Positions 9,174 through 17,826 are shown, counted from the first letter of the stretch. The stretch is 64,000 nucleotides of DNA from Pseudomonas abietaniphila (GCF_900100795.1 NZ_FNCO01000001.1:62001-126000), one strand, 5' to 3'. Program-made: numbers and translations. Notes: generated by a model not told the origin, from the letters alone.

Positions 9174-9875
9174 ATGCCCGTGACCGGTGCAGGCTTTATC
9201 AATCGTCTGGCTCGAACGTGTTTCTGGGCCGGTCTGGCCTTGGTGCCAATGGCGGCTCAGGCCGCTGAAGACGATCCATGGGAAGGCGTCAACCGCGCGA
9301 TCTTCCGTTTCAACGACACCGTCGACACCTACGCGTTGAAACCCATCGCCCAGGGGTATGAATTCATCACCCCGCAGTTTCTTGAAGACGGCATCCACAA
9401 CATGTTCAAGAACATCGGTGAAGTGACCAACTTCGCCAACGATGTCCTGCAGGCCAAGCCTGAAGCCGCCGGTGTGGACACCGCGCGCCTGATCCTCAAC
9501 ACCACCTTCGGCCTGTTGGGCTTCTTCGATGTGGGCACCAAAATGGGCCTGCAACGTAACGATGAAGACTTCGGTCAGACCCTTGGCCATTGGGGCGTGG
9601 AAAGCGGTCCATTCGTCATGCTGCCGTTTTTCGGCCCGAGCACCGTGCGTGACGCATTCGCCAAATACCCTGACACCTACACCCAGCCGTATCGCTACAT
9701 CGATCACGTGCCGACCCGTAACACGGCGTTGGGCGTAAGCGTGGTGGATACCCGTGCCAGCCTGCTGTCTGCAGAGAAGCTGATCAACGGCGACAAATAC
9801 ATCTTCATTCGTAACGCGTACCTGCAGAACCGTGAGTTCAAGGTGAAAGACGGCAAGGTCGTCGACGATTTTTAA
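9174..9875 (+). CDS. mlaA: Phospholipid-asymmetry protein MlaA/VacJ (233 aa)
   Basis: Outer-membrane component of the Mla pathway, which removes misplaced phospholipids from the outer leaflet and passes them to MlaC. The family signatures are strong: DPWEGVNRAIFRFNDTVD near the mature N-terminus, then FGLLGFFDVGTKMGL and EDFGQTLGHWGV. The N-terminus is a signal peptide ending near AAQA-AEDDPW (residue 30). No lipobox Cys is present at the cleavage site, unlike E. coli MlaA, which is a lipoprotein. GGGAG eight bases upstream supports the start. A terminator follows. Confidence 0.92.
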   Translation: MPVTGAGFINRLARTCFWAGLALVPMAAQAAEDDPWEGVNRAIFRFNDTVDTYALKPIAQGYEFITPQFLEDGIHNMFKNIGEVTNFANDVLQAKPEAAGVDTARLILNTTFGLLGFFDVGTKMGLQRNDEDFGQTLGHWGVESGPFVMLPFFGPSTVRDAFAKYPDTYTQPYRYIDHVPTRNTALGVSVVDTRASLLSAEKLINGDKYIFIRNAYLQNREFKVKDGKVVDDF

Positions 9876-9901
9876 TCGCCTTGCGATTCGCGTGAAGATG
9901 C

Positions 9902-9935
9902 AAAAAAGGCGACCTTTGGGTCGCCTTTTCTTTTT
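9902..9935. terminator. Intrinsic terminator after mlaA
   Basis: Long stem AAAAGGCGACC / GGTCGCCTTTT with a four-base loop, followed by a T-rich run. It also has an A run on the left, so it may serve the convergent PilZ gene too. Confidence 0.88.
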
Positions 9936-9974
9936 CGGAATTTGTCGAAAATGTGAAGTAGTTCCGAAGTGCCA

Positions 9975-10274
9975 TCACTTCATGGTCAGGATGGTCAGTC
10001 CCAATTTTTGCTCGCCGCCGTCGATGTCGGCAATCCAGACCACCTCGGTGTCGGCTTCCAGACCCTTCAATGCAGTGTGTTCGGATTCGATCCGAACACT
10101 GATCCTGTCACCCACCTTGAACGAGCGCGGCGCCTGTATCTGCATGCCTGAGCTGGATAAATCCACGCACACCGCAGGGATGATCTGACCCGCATAGATC
10201 AGGCTGATGTCCGCGTCGACACGCATGCGGATGTAATCTCGTTTCTCTGCATAGTCGCGATCAATCTGGCCCAT
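9975..10274 (-). CDS. Single-domain PilZ c-di-GMP receptor (99 aa)
   Basis: A compact PilZ protein with both binding motifs: the arginine motif KRDYIRMR at about residues 11-18 and the downstream DLSSSGMQ (D/NxSxxG) at about 38-45. These residues wrap cyclic di-GMP in known structures, so binding is likely. Nothing else is fused to it, so it probably acts by contacting another protein. It lies between mlaA and rssB, an order I recall as conserved in Pseudomonas. Confidence 0.87.
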   Translation of the reverse strand: MGQIDRDYAEKRDYIRMRVDADISLIYAGQIIPAVCVDLSSSGMQIQAPRSFKVGDRISVRIESEHTALKGLEADTEVVWIADIDGGEQKLGLTILTMK

Positions 10275-10540
10275 GGCGCATCCTTCGTTTTCGTTGCTGA
10301 TTTAAAGGTTCTTATAACTCCCGGCGATTTGCGATGTAAAGACGCTGGCCGACCGCTGGAGCGAGCTTGAAACGCCCGGCGGATGGGAGTACCGTCTGCG
10401 CCTTGAAGGGCACCTCTGACACGTGAAGCGTTTGACCAAAAGTCCGCTCCCTGACTCCAGAGAGGCTAGAAGCGAATCCAGTATGCGGCCTGACAGAATC
10501 CGACCGCGTACGCCAACCTAATCTGGCGCCGTTTGCCCAC

Positions 10541-11722
10541 ATGCAAAAAACCAGTGCCACGCTGCTGATTATCGATGACGACGAAGTAGTGCGCGCGAGC
10601 CTCGCGGCCTATTTGGAAGACAGTGGGTTCAGCGTCCTGCAAGCCAGTAACGGCATGCAGGGTCTACAGACCTTCGAGCAAGAAAAGCCTGATCTCGTGA
10701 TCTGCGACTTGCGCATGCCTCAAGTGGGCGGCCTTGAGCTGATTCGGCAGGTGACCAGTCTCGCTCCGGAAACCCCGGTCATCGTGGTGTCGGGTGCGGG
10801 TGTGATGAGCGACGCCGTCGAAGCGTTGCGTCTGGGTGCGGCCGATTACCTGATCAAGCCCCTCGAAGACCTTGCAGTGCTTGAGCACTCGGTACGACGG
10901 GCGCTGGATCGCGCGCGCTTGCTGCAAGAGAACAAGCTGTACCGTCAGAAGCTGGAGACCGCCAACCGCGAGCTCGAAGCCAGCCTGCACCTGCTGCAGG
11001 AGGACCAGGACGCGGGCCGTCAGGTTCAAATGAACATGCTGCCGACCAGTCCCTGGGCCATCGACTCGTTCGAGTTCGAACACGAAATCATTCCGTCGTT
11101 GTACCTCTCCGGCGATTTCGTGGATTACTTCCGGGTCGACGACCGTCGTGTAGCGTTTTACCTGGCCGACGTGTCAGGCCACGGTGCTTCCTCGGCCTTC
11201 ATCACCGTGCTGCTGAAATTCATGACCACGCGCTTGCTGTTCGAATCCAAGCGCGGCGGTACGTTACCGAAATTCAAGCCTTCCGAGGTCCTCGGCCATA
11301 TCAACCGTGGTCTGATCAGCTGTAAGCTGGGCAAACACGTGACGATGGTGGGTGGCGTGATCGACGAAGAAACCGGGCAATTGACCTACAGCGTTGGCGG
11401 CCATTTGCCGCTGCCGGTGCTGTACACGCCAACCGAGACGCGTTATCTCGAAGGGCGCGGTCTGCCGGTGGGGTTGTTCAATGAAGCGACGTATACAGAC
11501 CATGTGCTGGATCTGCCTGAGTCCTTTAGTCTAACCCTGCTGTCTGATGGCATTCTGGACCTTTTGCCAGGTGATACACTCAAAGAGAAAGAAGCCAACT
11601 TACCTGAATTGGTGAAGTCGGCGGGCGGCAGCCTGGATGGCCTGCGTCGTAAGTTTGGATTGGCCACACTCGGGGAGATGCCGGATGATATCGCCTTGTT
11701 AGTGTTGAGCAGGAACCTTTAA
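10541..11722 (+). CDS. rssB: Response regulator with PP2C phosphatase domain, RssB (393 aa)
   Basis: REC domain with phospho-acceptor Asp56 in DLVICDLRMPQ and Lys106 in YLIKPLED, then a coiled linker (about residues 115-160), then a SpoIIE/PP2C-like domain from about 165 to the end. The metal-site motifs LADVSGHG and PDDIALLVL are visible, so the phosphatase should be active. In Pseudomonas this RssB form is thought to control stability of the stress sigma factor RpoS by acting on the STAS protein RssC, encoded by the next gene with a TAATG overlap. No clear Shine-Dalgarno sequence precedes the ATG. Confidence 0.9.
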   Translation: MQKTSATLLIIDDDEVVRASLAAYLEDSGFSVLQASNGMQGLQTFEQEKPDLVICDLRMPQVGGLELIRQVTSLAPETPVIVVSGAGVMSDAVEALRLGAADYLIKPLEDLAVLEHSVRRALDRARLLQENKLYRQKLETANRELEASLHLLQEDQDAGRQVQMNMLPTSPWAIDSFEFEHEIIPSLYLSGDFVDYFRVDDRRVAFYLADVSGHGASSAFITVLLKFMTTRLLFESKRGGTLPKFKPSEVLGHINRGLISCKLGKHVTMVGGVIDEETGQLTYSVGGHLPLPVLYTPTETRYLEGRGLPVGLFNEATYTDHVLDLPESFSLTLLSDGILDLLPGDTLKEKEANLPELVKSAGGSLDGLRRKFGLATLGEMPDDIALLVLSRNL

Positions 11723-12204
11723 TGAGTACCGGTAGAATCCAGTTTGCCGAGCAAGATGGCACCTTTGTCCTGAAGTTTGTGGGTGAAGTGCGTCTGACTC
11801 TCTGCTCGGCGTTGGATGCGACGATTGAGCGGATCTTCACCTCGATGAATTTTTCGACCGTGGTGATCGATCTGACCGAAACCCGCAGCATTGACAGTAC
11901 AACGCTCGGCCTGCTGGCCAAGCTGTCCATCCTGTCGCGGCAGAAAGCGGGCCTGCTGCCCACTGTCGTGACCACTCACGAAGACATCACGCGCCTGTTG
12001 CAGTCGATGGGCTTCGATCAGGTGTTCAACATCGTAGGTCGTCCGATTCCGCGTCCCGAGACGCTGAGCGACCTTCCGTCGCAGGATCAGTGCGAGGACG
12101 TGGTCAAGGCCAAGGTCCTGGAAGCGCACAAGATTCTGATGGGGCTCAACGACTCCAATCGCGAAGCGTTTCGCGACCTGGTGAACGCGCTCGAGCATCA
12201 GTAG
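11722..12204 (+). CDS. rssC: STAS domain anti-sigma factor antagonist RssC (160 aa)
   Basis: Anti-anti-sigma factor-like protein. The STAS core is at about residues 1-105, with the phosphorylatable serine region in ETRSIDSTTLGLLAKL, the conserved DSTTLG motif of SpoIIAA-like proteins. The C-terminal 50 residues are a helical extension (ending NREAFRDLVNALEHQ). It overlaps rssB, whose PP2C domain is expected to dephosphorylate it. Together the pair would tune RpoS levels. Confidence 0.88.
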   Translation: MSTGRIQFAEQDGTFVLKFVGEVRLTLCSALDATIERIFTSMNFSTVVIDLTETRSIDSTTLGLLAKLSILSRQKAGLLPTVVTTHEDITRLLQSMGFDQVFNIVGRPIPRPETLSDLPSQDQCEDVVKAKVLEAHKILMGLNDSNREAFRDLVNALEHQ

Positions 12205-12617
12205 GATTTTCTCTTGGCTCTGGCTGAGGCCGATCGGTTTCGCTTTAGCAAATTGCTTCTAAAAGCGGGGAAGTGGACCTACCAGAAGTAACCGATATTG
12301 CTGTCCCTGTTTTTGATCGTTCTCACTGACAGTGTCAGACAGACTGCGTATGCAGGATTTGCTGCCGGTTCCCGGCAGATCGTCGGCAAGCCAAACTCCT
12401 ACGCCCTCCGGGCAGAAGCAAGACAGTGCGCAGGTCAAACTCTGCGTGGCAATGCCCGTCAGGACGCTTCGTGCCCCCAATGACGCAGAGCGTCATGCGC
12501 TGCGTACCACGCGGAGCGTGGGAACGATCAAAAGCCCAAGCCCGACGACGCGATTCCATAGACGAAAAAAAGGGCAGCACCCAAAAAGGATGCCGCCCTT
12601 TTCACCAACCCGATGTA
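12205..12617. other. Intergenic gap rssC-tal with short palindromic repeats
   Basis: No convincing gene. Two perfect short palindromes stand close together: TGACGC-AGA-GCGTCA at 12481-12495 and CCACGC-GGA-GCGTGG at 12507-12521. The second, with the following GAACGATC, is a repeated intergenic word I recognise from Pseudomonas genomes. The tal terminator fills the right end. Confidence 0.5.
12565..12603 (-). terminator. Intrinsic terminator of tal
   Basis: Inverted repeat AAGGGCAGCA / TGCCGCCCTT around an A-rich loop, followed on the minus strand by a run of T. It lies just after the tal stop codon. Confidence 0.82.
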
Positions 12618-13544
12618 TTACGCCTTGGCGCTCAACAACGCCTCGAGCTTCTCCTGGTCGCGGGCAAACTGACGAATGCCCTCAGCCAGCTTCTCGGTCG
12701 CCATCGCATCTTCGTTCGACGCCCAGCGGAACTGGCTTTCGTTCAGCGTCTGACGTGGCTCGCCACCGTTACCCGGCTTTAGCTTCTGAGCCAGGGTGCC
12801 AGTGTCTTCAGCCAGCTTTTGCAGCAGGTCCGGGCTGATGGTCAAACGGTCGCAGCCGGCCAGCTCTTCGATCTGGCTCAAGTTACGGAAGCTGGCACCC
12901 ATGACCACGGTCTTGTAGTCATTGGCCTTGTAGTAGTTGTAGATGCGGGTGACCGACTTGACGCCCGGGTCTTCGGCACCGACGTAATCCTTGCCTTCGG
13001 CCTTCTTGTACCAGTCGTAGATGCGACCCACGAACGGCGAAATCAGGAACACACCCGCGTCAGCACAGGCCTGGGCCTGAGCGAAGGAAAACAGCAGCGT
13101 CAGGTTGCACTGGATGCCTTTCTTTTCCAGCTGCTCCGCAGCGCGGATGCCTTCCCAGGTCGAGGCCAGCTTGATCAGGATGCGATCACGGCCGATACCG
13201 GCCTGGTCGTACAGCTCGACCAGACGTTCTGCGCGTTCGATGCAGGCGTTGGTGTCGAAAGAGATGCGGGCGTCCACTTCGGTGGAAACACGACCCGGAA
13301 CCACTTTCAGAATTTCCTGGCCGATCGCCACGGCGAAACGGTCGCTGGCCAGGCCGATGTCATTCTTCGCGCCGCTGAACGCTTCCTTCAGGCGGTCGGC
13401 GTTGCTGTCGCTGGAGGCGGCTTTGAGCAACAGGGAAGGGTTGGTGGTGGCATCAACCGGCTTGAGCTTTTCAATGGCAGCGAAATCGCCAGTATCGGCG
13501 ACGACGGTGGTGATTTTTTTGAGTTGTTCCAGCTTGGAAGTCAT
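12618..13544 (-). CDS. tal: Transaldolase (308 aa)
   Basis: Pentose phosphate pathway enzyme that moves a dihydroxyacetone unit from sedoheptulose 7-phosphate to glyceraldehyde 3-phosphate. It is the TalB-size form. The Schiff-base Lys lies in the [12 protein letters not shown] segment (around residue 130), and the N-terminal [13 protein letters not shown] motif is the class signature. The start [10 protein letters not shown] was chosen over a 33-residue longer open frame because it matches the family and has AGGAC upstream. Position downstream of rssBC and convergent with it fits the Pseudomonas order. Confidence 0.95.
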   Translation of the reverse strand: MTSKLEQLKKITTVVADTGDFAAIEKLKPVDATTNPSLLLKAASSDSNADRLKEAFSGAKNDIGLASDRFAVAIGQEILKVVPGRVSTEVDARISFDTNACIERAERLVELYDQAGIGRDRILIKLASTWEGIRAAEQLEKKGIQCNLTLLFSFAQAQACADAGVFLISPFVGRIYDWYKKAEGKDYVGAEDPGVKSVTRIYNYYKANDYKTVVMGASFRNLSQIEELAGCDRLTISPDLLQKLAEDTGTLAQKLKPGNGGEPRQTLNESQFRWASNEDAMATEKLAEGIRQFARDQEKLEALLSAKA

Positions 13545-13843
13545 GAGCGTGCTCTGTCCTGTGGGTGTGATGACATTACCCGAGCGCCGCCGGTCACTCA
13601 AGGGCGTAAACCGCAACAAACACGCTGATCCAGAGGGCTGCATTTGCGCAAACAGCAGACCTGTGCATCAGCCACGATCCCGGAAAAACATGACGTTGAG
13701 GTTGTCAGTCAGGGTGCGTGGTTGACGGTTCCCGAGGAGGGCGGATACTCGATCCAGACTGGTTGGAGCCCGGAGGTGGCGGGTTGTTCCCCGCACTGTC
13801 GTCTATTGTGGTCTGACCGATTCGGGCGAAAGGGATCATCACC

Positions 13844-15556
13844 ATGAAGAAATTGATCAATGACCCGCTGGGTGTCGTCGATGACATGCTGGAGGGGGCC
13901 GTGCTGGCCGATCAGCGGCTAGTGCTGCTGGAAGGGGAAAACATCGTTGCTCGCCGGGATTTTCAGGCGCTTGGCCAGAGCGGAAAAGTCAGCATCATCT
14001 CGGGTGGCGGCGCAGGTCATGAGCCGGCGCATGGGGGCTATGTCGGCGGCGGCATGCTCACGGCTGCGGTCGCCGGGCCCGTGTTCACGTCGCCGAGTGT
14101 CGACGCGGTGTTGAAGGCGATCATGGCCCTTGCCGGACCGGCGGGTGTGTTGCTGATCGTCAAGAACTACACCGGCGATCGTCTCAACTTCGGGCTTGCG
14201 GCGGAAATCGCCAGGGCGGCGGGTGTGGAAGTTGACATGCTGGTTGTCGGTGACGATGTCGCGCTGGATAACCAAGGCGGGCAAGTCGGGCGGCGGGGCA
14301 TTGCCGGAACCGTGTTCATTCACAAGGTGGCCGGTGCGGCAGCGGAGGCTGGACTCACGCTGTCGCAGGTCAAGGCCGAAGCGGAGCGTGCGGCCGCGGG
14401 GCTGTTCAGCATGGGCCTGGCACTCGGCGCCTGCACCGTGCCTGCCGCCGGAAAGCCGGGGTTTAACCTCGGCGACGATGAGGTCGAGTATGGGCTGGGC
14501 ATTCATGGGGAAAGCGGCGTGCGGCGCGGCCGGATTCAATCGGCGGACGAGATGGTCGACGTGTTGTTGGCACGCCTCGTCGAGCAGGGTGAGCTGAAGG
14601 CGGGTGAGCGCATCGCGCTGATGGTCAATAACCTCGGTGGTACGGCGGTTCAGGAACTGGACATCGTGGCGCGTCAGGCGTTATCGGGGTGTGCGGCACT
14701 GGGAATGCAGGTCGAGGCCGTCATGGTCGGTACGTTCCTGACAGCCCTTGAGATGGCGGGGTGTTCGCTTTCGATCCTGCGTGTCGATGACGCGCTGCTG
14801 ACACGACTCAAGGCGCCGACTGACGCGACCGCATGGCGAGGCATGACGACGCCCAGTGCTGTCGTCTCCCGGGTGCCGGTGGTGAGCGTGACCGAGCAGC
14901 ATGCGTTCACAGGCGCGTCCTGGTCGTCGGACCAGGCTGATGCCATGAGGAAGGTGCTGCAGGCGGTCAGCCAGGCGTTTCAGCACAGCGAACAGGTGCT
15001 GACGGAACTCGATTCGGTGGTGGGGGACGGTGATATCGGCATCAGTCTGGCGCGAGGGGCTCGAGCCATCGATGCGGCGTTGGAATCACTTGCGCTGGAC
15101 CGGCCAGCGGTCGCGTTGCAACAGCTGTCGGCCATTCTGCGGCGGGTTTTGGGCGGGACGTCGGGGCCGCTGTATGCCGTTTTCGTGCTGCGTGCGGGTG
15201 TGGCGCTTTCGGAGCACGCCGAACCAGGTTCTGTGGGAGCATGGGCCGAGGCATTGCAAGCGGGGTGCGACGGGATGGTGAGGCTCGGCGGTGCCAGTGC
15301 GGGCGACAGAACGATGCTGGATGCGCTGATTCCCGCTGCGGCTGCGCTTTCGTCCCAAGCGAAGGGTGTGGCTACGGCCGATGCGGTCTTGCAAATGGCC
15401 ATTGCCGCAGAGATCGGGGCTGAGGCGACGCGTACGATGTTGCCGAGCAAGGGACGTTCTTCCTACCTCGGTGAGCGGGCGCTGGGGCACGTCGATCCAG
15501 GGGCTTACGCGGTGGCGCTGTGGATGCGTGCGGTTGCTTCGGCCTTGGGCGATTGA
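13844..15556 (+). CDS. dhaK: ATP-dependent dihydroxyacetone kinase, DhaK-DhaL fusion (570 aa)
   Basis: Phosphorylates dihydroxyacetone (and often glyceraldehyde) to the triose phosphate. The N-terminal DhaK domain (about residues 1-335) has GGGAGHEPAHGGYVG and the covalent substrate His221 in LGIHGESG. The C-terminal DhaL domain (about 370-570) has the nucleotide/metal motif DSVVGDGDIG and GGTSGPLY. Both in one chain mark the ATP-dependent class (Citrobacter-type), not the phosphotransferase-linked class, and no DhaM is nearby. AAGGGA eight bases upstream supports the start. The neighbouring transaldolase acts on related C3 units, but the two genes are divergent. Confidence 0.9.
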   Translation: MKKLINDPLGVVDDMLEGAVLADQRLVLLEGENIVARRDFQALGQSGKVSIISGGGAGHEPAHGGYVGGGMLTAAVAGPVFTSPSVDAVLKAIMALAGPAGVLLIVKNYTGDRLNFGLAAEIARAAGVEVDMLVVGDDVALDNQGGQVGRRGIAGTVFIHKVAGAAAEAGLTLSQVKAEAERAAAGLFSMGLALGACTVPAAGKPGFNLGDDEVEYGLGIHGESGVRRGRIQSADEMVDVLLARLVEQGELKAGERIALMVNNLGGTAVQELDIVARQALSGCAALGMQVEAVMVGTFLTALEMAGCSLSILRVDDALLTRLKAPTDATAWRGMTTPSAVVSRVPVVSVTEQHAFTGASWSSDQADAMRKVLQAVSQAFQHSEQVLTELDSVVGDGDIGISLARGARAIDAALESLALDRPAVALQQLSAILRRVLGGTSGPLYAVFVLRAGVALSEHAEPGSVGAWAEALQAGCDGMVRLGGASAGDRTMLDALIPAAAALSSQAKGVATADAVLQMAIAAEIGAEATRTMLPSKGRSSYLGERALGHVDPGAYAVALWMRAVASALGD

Positions 15557-15580
15557 AGCAGGGCGATGTGAGCGGACGCG

Positions 15581-15608
15581 TTGACCTGTCAGTGACTGAG
15601 ACTATAGC
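15581..15608 (+). promoter_or_regulatory. Candidate promoter of the small RNA
   Basis: TTGACC (15581-15586) and TATAGC (15603-15608, preceded by C) with a 16-base spacer. The CTATAGC form resembles an RpoS-type extended -10. It predicts a start near 15614, just after dhaK. Confidence 0.5.
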
Positions 15609-15613
15609 CAAAG

Positions 15614-15797
15614 GCTTACACGGGCTGAGGCGAACTCGCCCTATGAACTGAAACATTTGAGGGTTACATTGGATCCATCAACTGAAGCGAAGGAACCGCT
15701 TCGCAGATCACGGATGATCAGCCATGGCGCGGAGCGCTGCCGACAGGATGTTGGAATGGCCTTGAACTGAAAAACGACCCGCTTCGGCGGGTTTTTT
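15614..15797 (+). ncRNA. Candidate small regulatory RNA (RgsA/P16-like?)
   Basis: A 180-base interval without an open frame, preceded by a promoter-like pair and closed by a strong terminator (GACCCGC-TTC-GGCGGGT then seven T). It contains a clean hairpin, GAAGCG / CGCTTC (15684-15702), whose loop is AAGGAAC. AGGA in a hairpin loop is the kind of site bound by RsmA/CsrA proteins. The 3' part (GGATGATCAGCCATGGCGC and GCCGACAGGATG) reminds me of the RpoS-dependent Pseudomonas small RNA RgsA (P16), but this is memory, not a search. The 5' end is inferred. Confidence 0.55.
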
Positions 15798-15798
15798 T
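15772..15798 (+). terminator. Intrinsic terminator of the candidate small RNA
   Basis: Stem ACCCGC / GCGGGT with the stable TTCG loop, followed by seven T residues. It is 215 bases after the dhaK stop, too far to be simply the dhaK terminator, which supports a separate transcript. Confidence 0.8.
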
Positions 15799-15890
15799 AT
15801 GGCTGCAACTTAAGGGTTTTTCGAGTTTTTTGCCGATGCGGGCGGTGATTCTTTATTTAACGTTTGCCCGGTCGGGAATACGCCACGCAT

Positions 15891-16001
15891 CCTGTAGGAG
15901 CAGTCGGAGGTTACGACGGCCGCGAACGCGGTGGGTCAGTGAAATCACTGCCTTAGGCATACCGCATTCGCGGCCGTCGTAACCTCCGACTGCTCCTACA
16001 A
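15891..16001. repeat. Long paired REP-type inverted repeat
   Basis: Arms of about 40 bases, 15893-15932 and 15961-16000, are almost exact complements (beginning TGTAGGAGCAGTCGGAGGTT). They enclose about 28 bases. The arms carry the TGTAGGAGC core seen in many Pseudomonas REP elements. It lies between the small RNA and the end of the curli operon and should form a very stable hairpin. Confidence 0.8.
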
Positions 16002-16056
16002 GGTGTGCGGTGGGTCATTGAAATCACTGTCATAGGCACACGCAGGCGTTTCGCAG

Positions 16057-16365
16057 TCATTGACTGCCCGCACCACCGCACGCGCTGTCCATCTCTTTCA
16101 CCAGCGTGTTCTCTTGAAACACCTGCAGATGCACCTGACAGGTCCCGCCCGCAGGCAGGTTCACACTCACGCTGTTGGCCGGAACACCGCTCTGCACATC
16201 GCCTTGCTGGTTGATCCTCGACATCCCGTTCACGCTCGTCTGGCTGACCGTCATGCGGTACTGCAGGGTCAACGGCACCGGGTTTTCGATGTGCGGGCGA
16301 ATGACCACCATCGCGCCATGGCGCTGGGTATCGATCGATACCGCCAGTTGGGAAACGTCCATCAT
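16057..16365 (-). CDS. csgH: Curli assembly factor of the CsgC/CsgH type (102 aa)
   Basis: Last gene of the curli operon. Small beta-rich protein with an alternating pattern (MVVIRPHIENP, LTLQYRMTVSQTS, GTCQVHLQVF), as in the immunoglobulin-like CsgC/CsgH family. These proteins block premature amyloid formation of CsgA in the periplasm. Two Cys (GGTCQV and SACGGAG) could form a disulfide. No clear signal peptide is present from this start, which is odd for a periplasmic chaperone; the start is well supported by AGAGGT seven bases upstream, five bases after csgB ends. The name rests on size, pattern and operon context. Confidence 0.7.
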   Translation of the reverse strand: MMDVSQLAVSIDTQRHGAMVVIRPHIENPVPLTLQYRMTVSQTSVNGMSRINQQGDVQSGVPANSVSVNLPAGGTCQVHLQVFQENTLVKEMDSACGGAGSQ

Positions 16366-16370
16366 CAGGT

Positions 16371-16886
16371 CTACCTCTGGGTCGCGCTGGCTTTCATGTT
16401 ATCGCCGTACTGGGTCACCGACACCGTACCGCCGAATCCGGCCTGGTTCACGGTCGCTTGGTTTGACTGTCCGTACTGCCCGACGAATGCCTGATTATAG
16501 GCGCCGGCCTGCACCACGTTCGCCGAGTTGTCGGTGCCGTGCTGCGCGACGCCGGTCTGGTTTTGATTGCCCGACTGGGTGACCTGCGTGGTGTTACCCG
16601 ATCCGTTTTGCTGCGCAGTGATCGAGTTGTTCGCGCCGCTCTGGTTGATGACCGCCTGGTTGCGACTGCCCACTTGACTCTGCACCATCCGTTGCGAGGC
16701 ACCGCTCTGATCGACCCGCGCCTTGTTGTAGGAACCGATCTGCGAAATCGTCGCGACGCTGTTGCCCACCGTGATGTCGGCGTAGCGATCTTCGCGCACC
16801 AGATCGGCGGCGTGGCAGAGGGTGCTGCCGAGCAGCAAAGCCGCCAGCAGCACGCCGTTTCGACCCTTGTTATTTTTGAGTGACAT
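16371..16886 (-). CDS. csgB: Minor curlin / nucleator CsgB (171 aa)
   Basis: Secreted amyloid subunit with a signal peptide ending near LCHA (residue 26), then six or more curlin repeats of about 22 residues with the pattern SQIGSYNKARVDQSG, QVGSRNQAVINQSG, and so on. Gln and Asn at fixed places stack to form the amyloid core. It is shorter than the second curlin at 17827-18852 and has fewer repeats, so it is the better candidate for the nucleator. The start at 16886 was chosen because GGAGACAAG lies just upstream; it overlaps the 3' end of csgG by 17 bases. Confidence 0.82.
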   Translation of the reverse strand: MSLKNNKGRNGVLLAALLLGSTLCHAADLVREDRYADITVGNSVATISQIGSYNKARVDQSGASQRMVQSQVGSRNQAVINQSGANNSITAQQNGSGNTTQVTQSGNQNQTGVAQHGTDNSANVVQAGAYNQAFVGQYGQSNQATVNQAGFGGTVSVTQYGDNMKASATQR

Positions 16887-17772
16887 TCTTGTCTCCAGTT
16901 GGCAGCAGCGCCTTGTCGGCTTCGGCCATCGGCGCCGTGGACATTTGTTCGTCATAGCTCTGCAGATAACTCTGCAACAACGGCTTGTTCAGATCGTCGG
17001 GGTTCTTGAGGTTCCAGCTGCCGTCGCGCGCACCTTGGGCAATCATGTGGATCAGCGCGGTTTCGATGGCTTCGCGTACGCATTGCTGCACGGGCTCGTT
17101 CCGTGACAGGCCTGTTTCCACTTCCAGCAAATGCTTGAGCGACACGAAGCGGAAGATGCCGAAGTCGACCTGGATCGAGAACACGGTCTTGGTGGTGGTG
17201 ATGCTCTGAATGATGTCGCCGGTCCGGATGTCGATTGCGCGCAGGTTCACCGTCACCTGGTCCTGGCGATAGAGCTCGGACGGCCCTACACCGAGGTAGC
17301 GAACACCGATACCGCCGGTCCTGACGTTGCTTTCGTAGGCGACGATCGCGCCTTCGATGATCATGTTGGCTGGCCGCAAGGCGGGCAGTTGAACCTGGGA
17401 CTGGTCTTGTGGCTGCTCCAGCGCGCGGATGATCTTGCGCTCGGTCAGCAGGTCTTGCAGGTTTTCGCGTTCGACCGGTTTGAACCAGCGCGAATCGCGC
17501 AGCGCAGTGATCAGCAGCGACGCGGCGCCCTGAGTCACTGATGTGGAAAACGAGCTGTCGGGTGACGGTTTGTATTGACCGGTCTGGTCACGCAAGCCGT
17601 ACACGGCAACGCTGATAGGGCCCGCAGGGGCAGGCAGGTGCGTCAGGTCTCGCAGGCTCTGTGTCGGCGGCGACAGCGTAGCGGGCGAGATGGTCGCTGC
17701 AGGACGCGAAGTGGCACAGCCGGCGATTAGCATTACGGCAGAGACAATCAATGTAAACGAACGGACGCGCAT
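16870..17772 (-). CDS. csgG: Curli secretion channel lipoprotein CsgG (300 aa)
   Basis: Outer-membrane pore that exports curlin subunits. It has a lipoprotein signal with lipobox LIAG-C19, then the conserved CsgG core (SVAVYGLRDQTGQYKP, SRWFKPVERENLQDLLTER, IIEGAIVAYESN, YRQDQVTVNLRAIDI). Full family length, with a 20-residue C-terminal tail. It lies 54 bases after csgA, separated by a strong hairpin. Confidence 0.94.
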   Translation of the reverse strand: MRVRSFTLIVSAVMLIAGCATSRPAATISPATLSPPTQSLRDLTHLPAPAGPISVAVYGLRDQTGQYKPSPDSSFSTSVTQGAASLLITALRDSRWFKPVERENLQDLLTERKIIRALEQPQDQSQVQLPALRPANMIIEGAIVAYESNVRTGGIGVRYLGVGPSELYRQDQVTVNLRAIDIRTGDIIQSITTTKTVFSIQVDFGIFRFVSLKHLLEVETGLSRNEPVQQCVREAIETALIHMIAQGARDGSWNLKNPDDLNKPLLQSYLQSYDEQMSTAPMAEADKALLPTGDKNVTQK

Positions 17773-17795
17773 TCTTATTCTTCCTACAAAGAAAA

Positions 17796-17817
17796 CCCCG
17801 CCGGATCACCGGCGGGG
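17796..17817 (-). terminator. Hairpin between csgA and csgG
   Basis: Perfect nine-base-pair stem CCCCGCCGG / CCGGCGGGG with an ATCA loop, followed on the minus strand by TTTTC. It probably acts as a partial terminator or an mRNA-stabilising end, keeping csgA transcript high relative to the secretion genes. Confidence 0.75.
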
Positions 17818-17826
17818 TAAGACATC

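Noticed and set aside
12214..12291. Short TTG-started frame after rssC (25 codons)
   Set aside because: AGGA is nearby, but TTG starts are rare, there is no family or membrane helix, and the sequence looks like chance.
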